Below are positions 43,649 to 55,192 of a DNA stretch of 64,000 nucleotides, piece by piece. Each line of letters begins with the position of its first letter. Within the stretch, counting starts at the first letter, position 1. A program made the position numbers and the translations under genes. Source of the stretch: Terana coerulea. Taxonomy: Eukaryota; Basidiomycota; Agaricomycetes; Polyporales; Phanerochaetaceae. Location: positions 62,001 to 126,000 of the forward strand of contig JAKOGH010000168.1 of NCBI GenBank assembly GCA_024811115.1. Reading direction: 5' to 3'. The notes beneath the pieces are model-generated. The model did not search any database, was not told the DNA's origin, and saw nothing but the letters and a program-made list of their open reading frames with translations.

Positions 43649-46600
43649 TTAGAAACGTGAAGACACTACGGGTCGGGAACCATCGTGCTGCACGTCGCCG
43701 TCTTTGCTGAGAGCGCGCGTTCGAATAATCGTGCGGGAGCCCGACAGAGACCTGGAAGACTTCCCTTGCGCGATGCTCGGAGGCAATGACGGCCCCGGAG
43801 AAGGCGACCTCGAAGTTCCACTGTTGCTCTTGACCTTCTTAGGACTACTCGGGATCTCGAGATCACGGAGAGGGTCCTCTTCTTCGACCACGCTGAGACT
43901 CCTCTTCCTGGTGCCGGGGGGAGCCGATACGGGTAGCCAGTCCTGCGGAGGATAGGACTTGGAGAAGCGCGGACTGCAAGACGGGCCAGGAACTTTGGGC
44001 GAGAAAAGGATATCGCTTGGCGTGCGATAGATGCTCGCTGGAGAGCTGCCCGAATAACCGGGCAGAGGGATTGACTTCCGCTGTGGCGTTCGCGGGGGAG
44101 CACGAGTCAAGCTTTCCATGAAACTGTCGTCCTTCTCTGCGAGAGGTGCTGAGAGCGCCTCGTCCGCCGCATGTTCGAGAAGCTGCGCGTCTTCCCTCTA
44201 CCGGCTCCGCATTCACGACAGCTGGGTGCTCCTCTGGACCGTCTTGCGAAGCGGCTTCAGAATCGTCCTCCGGGGCCTCCGTTTCGCTGGCTTTGTTGGT
44301 CGCGGTAGCGTCTTTCTTTCCGCTGGAAAGTCGCGCAAAAGTGCTCGCTCGGATCTGCTTCGCTAAGGCGGTCTGACTCCTCGCCGGGAATTGGTCTGGT
44401 ACTGTGTCTGACGGGGACCAGTCTGCGCGCTTGAGGTACTTGTCAAACCTCGTCTTCCAATAAGATGACTTGAGGCATTGCTTGCGCGCGTTGTCAAACA
44501 TCGGTCCGAAGTCCACGTCGCCGAGGAGTGATTCCTCTGAAACCTTGCCTGCGGACTTGTGTACAGTTGGGGAGTCGGCTTCTGCTTCGATGCCTGATCC
44601 TTGAATACCCGCTGGCCATTCGCCCCAGCGTCCAGCCAGTGGTATTCATACCAATCCGTTGCAAGCTCTGAGATAAGGCCGCTCAGAGGAGCACATTCAA
44701 ACCGCAGATTCTGGAGGAGTTGCCGGTTGAGCGCGTTATATTTCCCGACGCCTCCACACATCACATAACCATCGCCTTCCTTGAGCGGTTTGAACTCGTC
44801 GAATATATCCATGGCGAATGTGTCGATCACGGACTTGTCAACCTTGAAAAAGTGCAGTGCCCCATACACGAGAATCCAGAACAGCGATTCCCATTCATCG
44901 AGAATAGTCATGTTGCTTCGAGAGGTCGCGAAGTAAGCCAATGGACATGAATTGCCAAGTTCCCTAAGATTCGCGTAAGCGACGGGTAGATGCAACATTC
45001 TGTGCGGAGCTCACCGTGCGGAATACGGGATGTTCACCCCCAGCGTTATCGGCTGGTCCTGAGTGGTCCCAATCATTGAGTATACCTCTGCCCGCGAGGC
45101 TGGTCATGATGTTGTTAAGGCTCAAATCACGGTGCATAAGCTTCTCATCCGAGCTGTGTGCAGCTTCAATAGCTTCAGAAATACGTTAGCGCGTGTCATT
45201 CGCGAGGAAATAATGTATACTACTCACCATCAATCGCATCACGCAGAACCTGAACGAATTCCCGAGAGTTGAGAGAGAATTCGACGGAGAATGCGATATC
45301 TTGCAACAGCCGGTGATGGCAATGTGTCCGAATCTCGCCATGTCGTCTACGCCAAGTGAGATACGATGGATCGTCTGACTCCGCAACCTCCTGAGTCCTC
45401 GTCATCTGTGGATCGTTACCAGTCTTCACATCGCCGCCGACAAGGACCGTGGGGAGATTGGGCACGTTGAGTTCCTTCAGCTTGACGTAGATTTCGCTTT
45501 CGGGAAGTAGCCTAGGGTGGACTACCCGCCAACTGTCCTTCAAGAACTTCATCTCAGAGGTCTTCAGGTCGAGAGCAAGATAGGCACGGGTCGACCGCCC
45601 GCAAGGAGCAAACGGTTTCGAAAAACGGTGTACCAACGATGACTTGTCTGGATTCTGGGCTGCCAGAGTCGCCGACCTCTATCTTGTAGACATCATATGC
45701 TTCGTCCCAAGACTTCTCGGCATTGGGGAGGTTGCGTTGGAGGGATTTGAGCTTCACGTTGACGTACTGCTTGACGCTGTCTTGGAAGAGCTCCCTCTCG
45801 GCAGGAGTGGCGACGGCGACGGTAGGGTCCCATCCCCGCTGAACGCCGTCCATGTGGGCGTACCGCCAAAAGAATTCGGCCAAAAGCTCAGGGTTGAGCC
45901 AATAGTCGAAGGACTCGGTAACAACTGAGCCCGCACGATCCCATCGGAGTATCCGGGCCATGTTCCGGACGATGAGGACTTGGAAGAAGAAGCAAAGGTG
46001 CTGCCGAGCAGATTGCTCATGGGCGTAAGATATCAGTTGGCCTCGAGTCGAAGTGCCGCCCTGGTCGTTTTTCTCGCAGCCGAAATCCTTCGATTTCGAG
46101 GACTTATCGCTGCTTGAGGTGACTTTGGGGTTTACGAATGCATCATCCCCCTTGTCCCACTTGAACTCGAAGGCCACCATAGCTCGCGCGTAGTCGTAGT
46201 ATTCTGCGATAGCGACGTCGGGATCGTACCCCTCCTCACCCAGGGCAAGTCTACGTAGGCCAAGATCGGGGCGAACTTCGCGCTGGTTCCGTTTGAAGTT
46301 GGCAGACAAGAAGAGCCTCAAATCTGGGATGAGTTGCGCGGCCTGAGTGGCTTTGATCTACAGAGAAGCCTCGGGAGTCAACACCACGTACGAATGAGAG
46401 CAAATCAAAAGACTTACAAAAGGCTCATACATATCTGTCTCTTTCGCTACGGCCGACACTTCAAGTTTGGAACGGTAGTCAACGGCGGGAGCGGGAGTGG
46501 GCGCGGGAGGCATATATTGGCCGAAGAAAGTATCGAGAGGCATAGTACCCAGGAAGTTTCCTTGCATATCTCTGGTGTATTCTTCGCGCCGCTGTTCGTA

Positions 46601-46684
46601 TAGTGGTATGGTAGAGCTAAACGCGTTCTGAGGGCGAACCCTGAGAGGAGTGGACTGAGCTTGACGGCTGTCGGCGTGAGCCAT
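43649..46684 (-). CDS. FunK1-type protein kinase
   Basis: A basidiomycete-expanded kinase family. The start is MAHADSRQAQSTPLRVRPQN. An N-terminal region before the kinase core includes SFDYWLNPELLAEFFWRYAH. STRAYLALDLKTSEMKFLKD holds the probable ATP-site Lys (FLKDSW). SDEKLMHRDLSLNNIM is the catalytic loop (HRD, with Asn) and RGILNDWDHSG replaces the DFG motif, as is usual in FunK1. Then come LDEWESLFWILVYGALHF and a long C-terminal tail rich in Ser and Pro that ends DGSRPVVSSRF. A 53-nt intron near 44560 joins ANGQR to SAGKVSEESLLGDVDFG. At about 44194-44196 one extra base breaks the frame in the tail. Substrates of FunK1 kinases are unknown. Confidence 0.85.
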
Positions 46685-47880
46685 GTTGTCAGAGAGGAGG
46701 GCAAGGAATTGGGGGCAAAGAGTAACTTACTATTAAAGCAGACGCGAGCCGCGTTATATGCACAAATGAGGAGGTGGCCGCAGAGTGATGGGTATTGCGA
46801 TTGTTTGCGCGGGTGGTTGAAGTTAGGAGGATGGCCAGTGTTCGACTGCCTGTTTCGGACATGTCCCTTGTACTCGGAGAACACCGATTGATGGCACTGC
46901 CATTTTGGGGAAACGCGCCTCAGCGCTCGTTGGTGTCCTGAATGAAGGACAGTTCGCGGTTTGCATTTCACAGACGACGCAAAGACCCCACGTAAATGCA
47001 GCCAGGTTTTTTTGTCACGGCATAGTCTTTGAGCGATGTGCATGCACCGTTAGAGTTATCACTTTATCAGGAGGTCCAGACCCGAGTCGACGACCAGCGT
47101 GCCGAAAGGTGGCCACTGTCCGCTGTCTGCGGCCACGAATCCGGCGCATGATGATGCTATGCAAAGAAACAGCCGGTAAGTACGGATTGATCAAGCTATT
47201 GTTCTCGATCACATTGTCGTCTGCATTTCTCATCGCCGTAAGTGTTGACGTCGACGACAGGCTTCGTGTACAGAAACTCGGAGTCAATTCGGAGCCGGAC
47301 TACAAAGTTGCAAATTTTCATCCAGGCCTTAGGCCGTCTCATAATTCTTTTTCTCATTCCGATGCAGCGTCACAAGGTCTCCAAAATCTCTGAGATTTCA
47401 CGAGGCGAAAGCGGAGGCCACCTACTTATACAACACTTCTCATTACAGTGGTCTATAGACGTGAGAGACAATAGACTATAGCATAGCCAACAGCTGAAAG
47501 GGAAAATATGTCGAAGATACCTGTACAGTGGCGGCGGTGCCTAGTAGCAGAGGCCGACGATGACGCTGCGATTCATTGGTGGGGCATATGCTGAATGTTT
47601 GGCAACCAGCAAGTCGGAAGGCGAGTAACGGGGGCAGGCCTAGTAACTTACTTGCGATCCCGTCTGTCGTATTGTAATGATACGTATGATTTCGAGTACA
47701 AGTAAAATTGGACACATAATTACTGAATAATAAACGTTGGATAGTGCATAACGTTGAGATATAAGGACACTCACCGTGAAGGTTAATGGCACATGAAATT
47801 CGCCGCCCATATCACTCTGAAAATCCTGACAGCATACACCATATCGTCTGAGGCGAGCCTGAACCAAGATCTCGTAATCT
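46685..47880. other. Intergenic, 1.2 kb
   Basis: Upstream of the FunK1 start and downstream of the Pex8-like stop. It contains AT-rich sequence and short frames without domains. Nothing is supported as a gene. Confidence 0.4.
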
Positions 47881-50419
47881 TTACAGCCTTGCGACGACCT
47901 CCTTCCCTTTCGCCTTGCCCTTCACACCCTCTTGCTCGCGGACGTGCGGCAGCAACTCTCGTTTTCTCTCGGCCCACCACCGCATAGCATACTCCTTCTC
48001 CTCATCTCCAACCTCTAGCAGTGCGTCAAACAGCGCTTGGACGGAGTCTTCCCTCTCTTGTTCCGCCTCCTCTGTAGTCTCCGGATCACCAGTGCCGGCA
48101 TACGCCATCGCCGCGACAAACGGCAGGATTGCGTCAAGTAGGCGGGGGAGTAGGCTCAGCGACACCGACGGGACAGTCGAGATTAGAGTAAGAACGAGCG
48201 TCTTTTTGTGCTCCGGCTCGTGAGACAAGCGTATGGCGTCCAATAAGAGATCGATGCAAAACCAAGCATACGCGTCGCCTTCGGAGACTTGCTTCTGGTT
48301 TCTGGCCTCCGTGGTCTGTAGACTTTTAGTCGCCAGTTGTTTCACGAAGGACAGCGCAGTGTGGCTACCGCTATCGGAGGAACTATGGTACTTCGATCCA
48401 AATGTAGATGCACTACCCACTAGGGCACGATATGCCATGCGTAGTTGGGCCGCGTTTAGTTTATCTGGTGTGGAGTTCTAGATTTTCACGTGTCATCTTC
48501 AACAAACCTATGGTTCAGAATGGATGTATGCGCACCTGGATTAAGCACTGTGCATATGCGGGCACGACCTTTTCCGCAAACGCCAATCTCCTCGTTGTCT
48601 CCCTTGGTGCGGTAATGTTCTCGCTGAGATGCTGCACAGGTTGTTGACCCTCTCTCCGTTGCTTAGCGTGCGCTACGAACACGGCAAGCATAACACTGTG
48701 TGCAGACTCGAATGTCTCACGATGGGAAGAGTCGTTGAGGTGTCTGCCCGAACTTCTCAGCACGACATTGTCTGGTAAACAGGACAACAGGAACTTACGG
48801 CTCACACAACCGATAAACCCGCTCTTTGATGACTACGTCGTCCAGGACTGGGATGAGCTGCTCCGCACACGCAAGGGCGAAGGCTTCCTTCGATTCGAGA
48901 AACTGCCGTGGTACTCCAGGCTGTCGACGCAGGATCTCCAGTTTCTCTGCCAATCCTTCCACAAACCTCGCGCTCTCAGCTGGAGATGCAGAAAGGATAT
49001 CGAGAGCAGTGTAGAATGCTTTGAGAAGCTCCGGAAGGGCAGAAGCTTGCGTGGACGAGACGCCACCAAAGCGAGGAAGGATAAACGAGAGATGAGAAAG
49101 GATGGTGAGGGTTTGAAGTGTAATGTAATATGGATTCGTCGTCGATTGAGAGGCTGGTGGCGGTGAGGTAAAGAGCACGATGTTGAGAACCTGTTGCAGT
49201 AGACGTATGGTGGTAAACAAAAGGGTCTTGAGGATCGTCCAAACCTGAACTGCTACCTCTTTCGTCTCTGGCGCTGTCACATTTATCATCACGTTAATCC
49301 TGCACTCAAGGAACGAAAAACATAATATACTCACAACGAGTATCTTCGTCCGATACTTGAGCTAGAGGATTTGCAACCCACGCAGCTTCGATGCGTTCCG
49401 TCATGCGTGTAAGTCTAGCCATCATGTCGGAGATGGAGGCCCACGCGTCCGCGGGTCTTGTGTCAGCAAGTACGCTGAGAACCTGGGCAGTCATCGCGCT
49501 CAAGGTAGCCATATGCGCAGTCGTCAAATTATCGGCACATTGCTGCACATTTTGCGCAAAGATGGTTTCCTTCTGTATCGAGAAAACGTATGGATTGGTA
49601 TTCATTAATGACCAGCGTGTCATGCGCGAAGCTACTGACGGTTATGGACAATCCTTCTGAGCTAGAAGAGGAAGGAACGTCGTAGACTTGGAGCAAAGAT
49701 CCATCTTGAAAGGTAGAGTAAATGCAAGAAAGAAGTAGGCGAGAGATCGTGGCGAGAGGCAGCGCTTTCAGCCGGTTGGACGCAACGAGAGACAGGACCT
49801 GTGAAGCAATTACGAAGGTTACCGATAGAAAATCTACCCGTCAACTGTAAGCCATAGCTCATGATTGACAAGAGGTTTCTTACCGTCTCCTGTATCCGCT
49901 TTAGATCTAAACTCTGCTTCCCAAACATTGGACGTGGACGGGGCCATGTCAATCGCCTCCGCCAAGGCAATGACCAATTCTTCCTCCACTCTCCTTCTAC
50001 ACCGGCTGTCCTTCATGTTTAAGCTCTCCTTCACGGTCATTCAAACCATGCAGCAAGCCGGCGCAGCACGCAAGCCGAAGGGCAGAATGACCACCCTGCA
50101 AGCCTTTCAAGACTTCGCCAACCCATTCCGCTACCCTCGCTGCCAGAGCCTTGGAGAACAGTCCTTGCGGTTCATCATTAACAGCCTTGATCTTTATGTG
50201 CACCGCATGCCTGAACGCAGTGACCAGGCTGTCCAGTGCCGCATAGGAGATTGACCGGAATAGAGGGGAAGAGACTACGAGCGCGGTAAGCGGTGTCGCG
50301 GAGGGCTGTACGTGGGCGAGATAGTGGGCGACGGAGCCTTGGATAGTTGTGAGGGGAAGGCTGGTGCGTTGGGTGTTGAGATGACTGACCAAGTGGAAGT
50401 AGCCTCGGTCCATCGACAT
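47881..50419 (-). CDS. PEX8: Pex8-like intraperoxisomal peroxin
   Basis: A helical protein of roughly 650 residues in about six exons, starting MSMDRGYFHLVSHLNTQRTS. Parts read SSPLFRSISYAALDSLVTAF, EEELVIALAEAIDMAP, MATLSAMTAQVLSVLADTRP and LNIVLFTSPPP. The C-terminal domain has RMAYRALVGSAS, AYAWFCIDLLLDAIRLS, LTLISTVPSVSLSLLPRLLD and KEYAMRWWAERKRELL. It ends in VVARL, so the last tripeptide ARL fits a PTS1 peroxisomal targeting signal. A PTS1, this length and the YRALVG...LLPRLLD pattern match fungal Pex8, which links receptor docking to export inside the peroxisome. The name is an inference from remembered family features and should be confirmed. Confidence 0.65.
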
Positions 50420-50927
50420 GGCTTTCGAAAGGGAAAGCGGCGGCTTCGTGGCGGAGTCTCAGCTTGTGAACACGTGGAATATAGGCGCCTACTGGCAAGC
50501 AGATGTCGGCCAATCATATCATCTCAACAGACCTATCATTTCAAAACGTTATATGTTCACACTCGTTGTCCACCTTGTCGTGGATATGCAATGCTTGCGA
50601 TGCCAGTTGGTCTTGAAAATGACGAAGGACTGCTTTATATTCGTACAACATCGCGTAAAGATGACAAAATGAAGCATGAGGGCATAGATAGTAAGATCTG
50701 GTTAAAATATAAGTGAAATATAAAGCAAAGCCCTCTCAAACTAATTGAAAGCATCACAAAGGCCGTGTATCCAACAGCAGCAGCGCCGAGTCCCAAGAAA
50801 ACTGGTAAGAAAATATGAGCAGGCATAGATGATGACAAGCGCGAGACGCAGCCTGCAGGTATCCATAGGTCGCGGCAGCAACCAGACATTAACAGGGGCA
50901 TTATGGCCCGAGCTAATTACGCATGCG
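50420..50927. other. Intergenic, 508 bp
   Basis: Promoter of the Pex8-like gene and 3' end of the repeated-motif gene, both minus strand. The part from 50580 to 50830 is AT-rich. No exon found. Confidence 0.5.
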
Positions 50928-52737
50928 TCATGCCTTGACGGCCTTCGCAGCGGGCGCGAGTTTCTTACCCGCAGCCCTCGAAAGGCTTCCTGGCGTAGGC
51001 GCAGGAGCCGCAGCCGCTTGCATCTTCGCGGCACGAAGCAAAGCACTCTTGTTCGTCCTCGGTGCAATGCTGGGGGTTGCCACGACGCTGGGGCGGGGTT
51101 TGGGCTTCGCAGTCTCGCCGGTAGGCTTATCGCTGGATTTCCCGTTGACCTTGTTTACTCCGTTAGAGGAGTTGAGTGGTGCGATGCCTCCGGTTGTGCT
51201 GGCGCGTGACACGGAGCTGGACGCGGCGCGGGTAAGAGACGGGCGCGAGCCGCCATTCATGGACGCCGCGGACGTGGGACGGGAGGCTGGGCGGCTGACG
51301 TTGCTGAGCCCGCTAATGGATTGGCGAGAAGAAGAACGTGATAAGGTGGATGCTTGCCGGACTAAAGATTAAGAAACATCAATCCACCGGACGCAAGCCA
51401 CAGAAATGCAGGCGTACAGTTGAAGGAAGAAGGAGGCGCAGCCTCTTTGTGAACACGCAACTCAGCGCTGCGGTTGCTTCGGGGCATGACCGAGGGGGCC
51501 TTCGTGCTCGCGACCGGAATACTCTCGCGCCTCTTGTGCCCAGGTACACCAACGAAGGCGTCCTTAGTCGGTAGAGTGGAGTCCTCAGACTTCGTCTTGG
51601 CAATGGCCTTTGGTCGTGCAGGGGTCTGAGCGACAGGCTGGCCCAGTCGGAGGGACGCAGCACGAGTCATGCGAGGAGCGACAGTTGGAGGTGCCGTGGA
51701 GGCCACGGTGATTGTCTCTGAGCGTTTGTGTCCTGGCACACCGGCGAAGGTTTTAGCGATGGACTCAGCAGTTGCTTGATGACGTCTCGGTTGGGTCGTG
51801 GGATCTACTATACCGGCACGGAGAGCTGCAGCACGGGACATACGAGGCACGATATCAGGGTTGACGTGGGTAGCGGGTAGATCCCTCGCTTTGAACTGGG
51901 CCTTCTTGTCCGAGGACCGGGAGCGTGTAGAATCAGCGGAAGCGTAAGGGTCGGAGGTAACATTGGGAAGGTCCACGACAGGAAAGGGCGGGGAGGACGC
52001 AAAGATGGTCTGGATTTGAACCTCCGCGAGGTCAGCGTCGGAGGAGCCCATGACCGCATTTTGGTCTTTAGTTGAGCCAAATACAGCACGGACAGAGTCG
52101 GGAGCCTCCTGTCTTGCTACTTCAGGGTCTGCCGGGCCCATTAGCGTGTGCCAAACCTCCACCGCGTCGCTGCGTTCCAGAACGTAAACTCGGACGGGAC
52201 CGCTATATTGACAAGTATGAGCAAACCAGCGAGCAATAGATAGGGGAGTTCAGAGTAGGTTGTTCTAGCCTGTTGCAGGGTTTGTTGCAGGACCTTGTTG
52301 CAGGACTCAAAAACAGGATCTCTGCAACAGCTTCAAAAGCCCTGCTCTGAGCTCCCCTACAACAAGAAAGCACATTTGAGTCTAGGGAATGCACTCACTC
52401 AGCGAAGCACACATAGTCTTCCCCAAACAGCTCGCACATCATGTCCGGGTCGGACTCGATGTCAAACTCCATTTGCCGCTCTTTCACTATCTGATAGCAA
52501 GACATGCGAAGTTCATAAGCGACCCTATTTCGCTTGAGCTATGCGACGTACCTCGAACCCCGCATCCGTCATGCGCATCTCAATGTCGAACCTGTTGTCG
52601 AGCGCATGGTTCTTGACGATGGCTACCGTCCGTGTACGCTTGGAGGGGGGACTCGAGTAGTCCTCTGCTGGGGCCTCAGGTTGGTCGTTGGTAGGAGATG
52701 GAGGTAGGTCGTTGACAGGAGATGACGGCGTAGACAT
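50928..52737 (-). CDS. Protein with four Pro-Arg/Leu-Arg motif repeats, unknown function
   Basis: The start is MSTPSSPVNDLPPSPTNDQP, then KRTRTVAIVKNHALDNRFDI. A second exon has VKERQMEFDIESDPDMMCEL then FGEDYVCFA. The third begins GPVRVYVLERSDAVEVWHTL. The rest is basic and disordered but contains four copies of one motif: VPRMSRAAALRAG, APRMTRAASLRLG, MPRSNRSAELRVH and APRTNKSALLRAA. Two of these follow a second repeat, GVPGHKRSETITVAST and GVPGHKRRESIPVAST. It ends AAGKKLAPAAKAVKA, a histone-H1-like basic tail. The motif could bind a nuclear or cytoskeletal partner several times over. No family is recognised. The intron at 52203-52398 is 196 nt, over three times the local norm, because of an inserted element. 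Confidence 0.7.
52241..52359. mobile_element. MITE-like inverted-repeat element inside an intron
   Basis: A 119-bp segment begins TAGGGGAGTTCAGAGTAGG and ends with the near-perfect inverse CCTGCTCTGAGCTCCCCTA. About 17 of 20 terminal bases match. Both ends start at TA, which would fit a TA target duplication. Three GTTGCAGG-like direct repeats lie inside. It has no coding capacity. It sits wholly within an intron of the repeated-motif gene. Confidence 0.55.
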
Positions 52738-53365
52738 AGTGGGCGAGGGCGAGATACCGGTCGAAGCTGAGTCGAAGGCTAAGGTGGGGTATGCGCAGGG
52801 GTGTTTCGGATAAAAGAAAGGAAGGGTCTGAGGGATCCGGATCGAGCGAGCTCCCTAGCAGAAAGTTGAAAAGAGAGAAGAATGAACAGACTTGAGCCAG
52901 CAGAGAAAGAAGAGGTCTAGCAAGCAAACAGCAAGTAGTCAAGTTGGTATGTGGAAGGCTTTCGCTGCTCAGGAACAACCAACTCTCACTCAACTTGAGC
53001 TGATGGGAACCGGACCCGGGACACCAGGCATGGCTGCAGTCAACGCGGCAACGCTTCAAGTGCTGAGCAGAGGCAACATGTGCTGTCAAGAAACACCACA
53101 GATAGAGCCCAGAGAGAGTGGAAGTAGGCCCATGGGAGTGTATGTGAGAATGCCAATGCTACTGAAACGAAGACGGCATAGCATCCAAATGAGCGATCCT
53201 CGGGGTCTCGCTGAGTACCAGGTTCACTTGACGACGTGTTGCGTGGCGTGTTTACAACACGCATTATCGAGCAAGGGAGAACTAATATTCAACAACATCG
53301 TATTATAGGGCATAAGTAACATGTACGGGAGTATGAGATGAGAGAAAGGTCCGAGTATCATCTTT
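52738..53365. other. Intergenic, 628 bp
   Basis: Promoter of the repeated-motif gene and 3' flank of the ERG26-like gene. An open frame at 52892-53308 (plus) lacks an ATG and any domain. Confidence 0.5.
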
Positions 53366-54850
53366 TTACGCCTTGCTGGGGTTGGCATCCACCCACTCGA
53401 CATAGGCCTAGGCACACGAACGTCAGCAAAATCCATAGCCGGAAAGATCGCAAGACTTACATCCACTGTGCGTTGCATGCCCTCGTCCAAGTTCACGATT
53501 GGCTCGTAACCGAGCACCCTCCTGGCCTTCTCAATGTTGTGCCACTTGTGTTTGCACACGAGCTTCACACGGTAGACAGTGAACGCGGGCTGCTTGCCCG
53601 ACAACCAGCCCCACCACTCTGCCGCGTGCGCCAGGATCAACCCTACAGTGTTCCCCATCGCAATCGTCTTCTTTTGTAGCTCTCTGTGCCGTAGTGCTTG
53701 TCGAAGCGGTAGAAGATCGACCGCGCATAATCCCAGAAGTACACTGGCTCGCCGTTCGTGATGAAAAACGCTTGCCCAGCGACTTGGAATGGCGATGTCT
53801 CGACATGTGACAAGGAGCCCTCCGAGAATTGGTCAAACCGACTCTTGCGGGTCGTCCGTGCGGAGGACGCCTGGAAGTCAGGGTTCTTCCAGTTCGCCTC
53901 TATCTGCTCGGCATTCGATGGAGGCTCAACGTATGGACCGAGGGGGCGAGCTTCTGAAGTGGGTACGCGGTGCTTGCCAGTGGTCAATGTGACCGGTGGA
54001 ACGTATGACGCGGCAAGGTCCGAAAGTTGCTCTGGCGATGCCGTTTGAGCAGGGGCTGGCTGATCAAGCTTGTCAGCAGCAAGTAGATGTGCGTGTGCGA
54101 CATTTCCGACGTAGGTCCAGTCGAACAGATTCGTGTTGTCTCCAATTTGCCAGTGTGTTTGACCCCGTTTCCAGACGTCGTAAAACCCAGCGGTCCCTTG
54201 ACGATCCCCAGGGCTGCAGGGATAAAATAAGTGCTGACCAGCAACGTATAGGTCGTCCAAAGCTTACCCAAAAGATGCCTGCGGGTCGTAATGACACTGT
54301 GAGCAAGCCCTTCTCCCCATTGGCCGACAAAACCAGCTCCTCGGCTTTCGCCTTCGACTCATTGTAAGCATCCATAGCCTTTTCAGGAGCCTGCGTTCGC
54401 TCATCTACGTTGATGAGATCTCCGCCGTTGAAGACAAGGCCCGCAGAGCTTGTGAAGACGAGCTTCCTGACTCCTGACGCCTGAGCCGCGGCAATAATGG
54501 TGCGCGTGCCATCGACATTGACTTTCCAGTACAGTGCAGGGTCTTGAAGACCATGCGGCGGCGATACGGTGTGCATAATACATGTTGTGCCACTCTGAAA
54601 TGAAGTCAGGGGTAAGACAACGGGTAAAGAAGTGCGGGCGCAGACGCACCTTGCGCAGAGCGTCAGCGACCTGCTCCTCCTCGGTAATGTCTCCCGTATA
54701 GAATGGGGTATCGTGGTACTTCTGAACTATGTCGAAAACCGCTACAGCGTCCCCCCGCGCCAGCAGTTGTTCCACGATGTGCCTGCCAACGAAACCACTG
54801 CCGCCGAAGACCATGTAGACATCGCGAATTTTGCCTGTGCTGCTGGACAT
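53366..54850 (-). CDS. ERG26: Sterol-4-alpha-carboxylate 3-dehydrogenase, frame broken near the 3' end
   Basis: An extended short-chain dehydrogenase of the 3-beta-HSD/NSDHL family, acting in C4 demethylation during ergosterol synthesis at the endoplasmic reticulum. The start MSSSTGKIRDVYMVFGGSGF includes the NAD-binding GGSGFVGRHIVEQLLARGD. Then come ALYWKVNVDGTRTIIAAAQA, VRKLVFTSSAGLVFNG, and the active site YNESKAKAEEL (YxxxK). NLFDWTYVGNVAHAHLLAAD is another family block. Near 53678-53687 the frame breaks at a GAGAG run. Dropping AG, or adding one base, restores the expected continuation TELQKKTIAMGNTVGLILAH then AAEWWGWLSGKQPAF and WHNIEKARRVLGYEP. It ends EWVDANPSKA. The ATG at 54850 is used because the upstream in-frame codon at 54865 is GTG. 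Confidence 0.85.
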
Positions 54851-55192
54851 GACGGGTTGGTTCACGGGTTGTCTTGTGTGCTGCGTGGGCTTTTGACTGC
54901 ACTAGCGATGGCTCTCGTGGCGTGAGCTATGGCCTGACGGAGGAGGAGGTGGCCGAGGTGGACGAGGTCGGACCACTTTCTCTAGGCACAACCGTGCACG
55001 ATCACTGAAGCGCCCATATTGCCAGCGTGAGCACGATCTGAGATCTTCCACGTGGCAGAAGACACATCGGGGCTGACTGGCCTGCTCTTGCCTGCCGCAG
55101 ACCTCACATCACTTCATGCTTTCTACCACCATCTACATACTTGAACTCTACTCCAGCCTAGTCTCTTGCACTCTTTACTTTGCCACTTAATA
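54851..55192. promoter_or_regulatory. Divergent promoter region of ERG26 and TAM41
   Basis: 342 bp separate the start codons of two divergent genes for lipid metabolism (sterol and cardiolipin). Pyrimidine-rich sequence precedes the TAM41 ATG. No TATA box is evident. Confidence 0.4.

Noticed and set aside
44545..44600. Suspected frame break in the middle of the FunK1 gene
   Set aside because: A 53-nt GT-AG intron with a pyrimidine-rich 3' end joins ANGQR to SAGKVSEESLL in frame.
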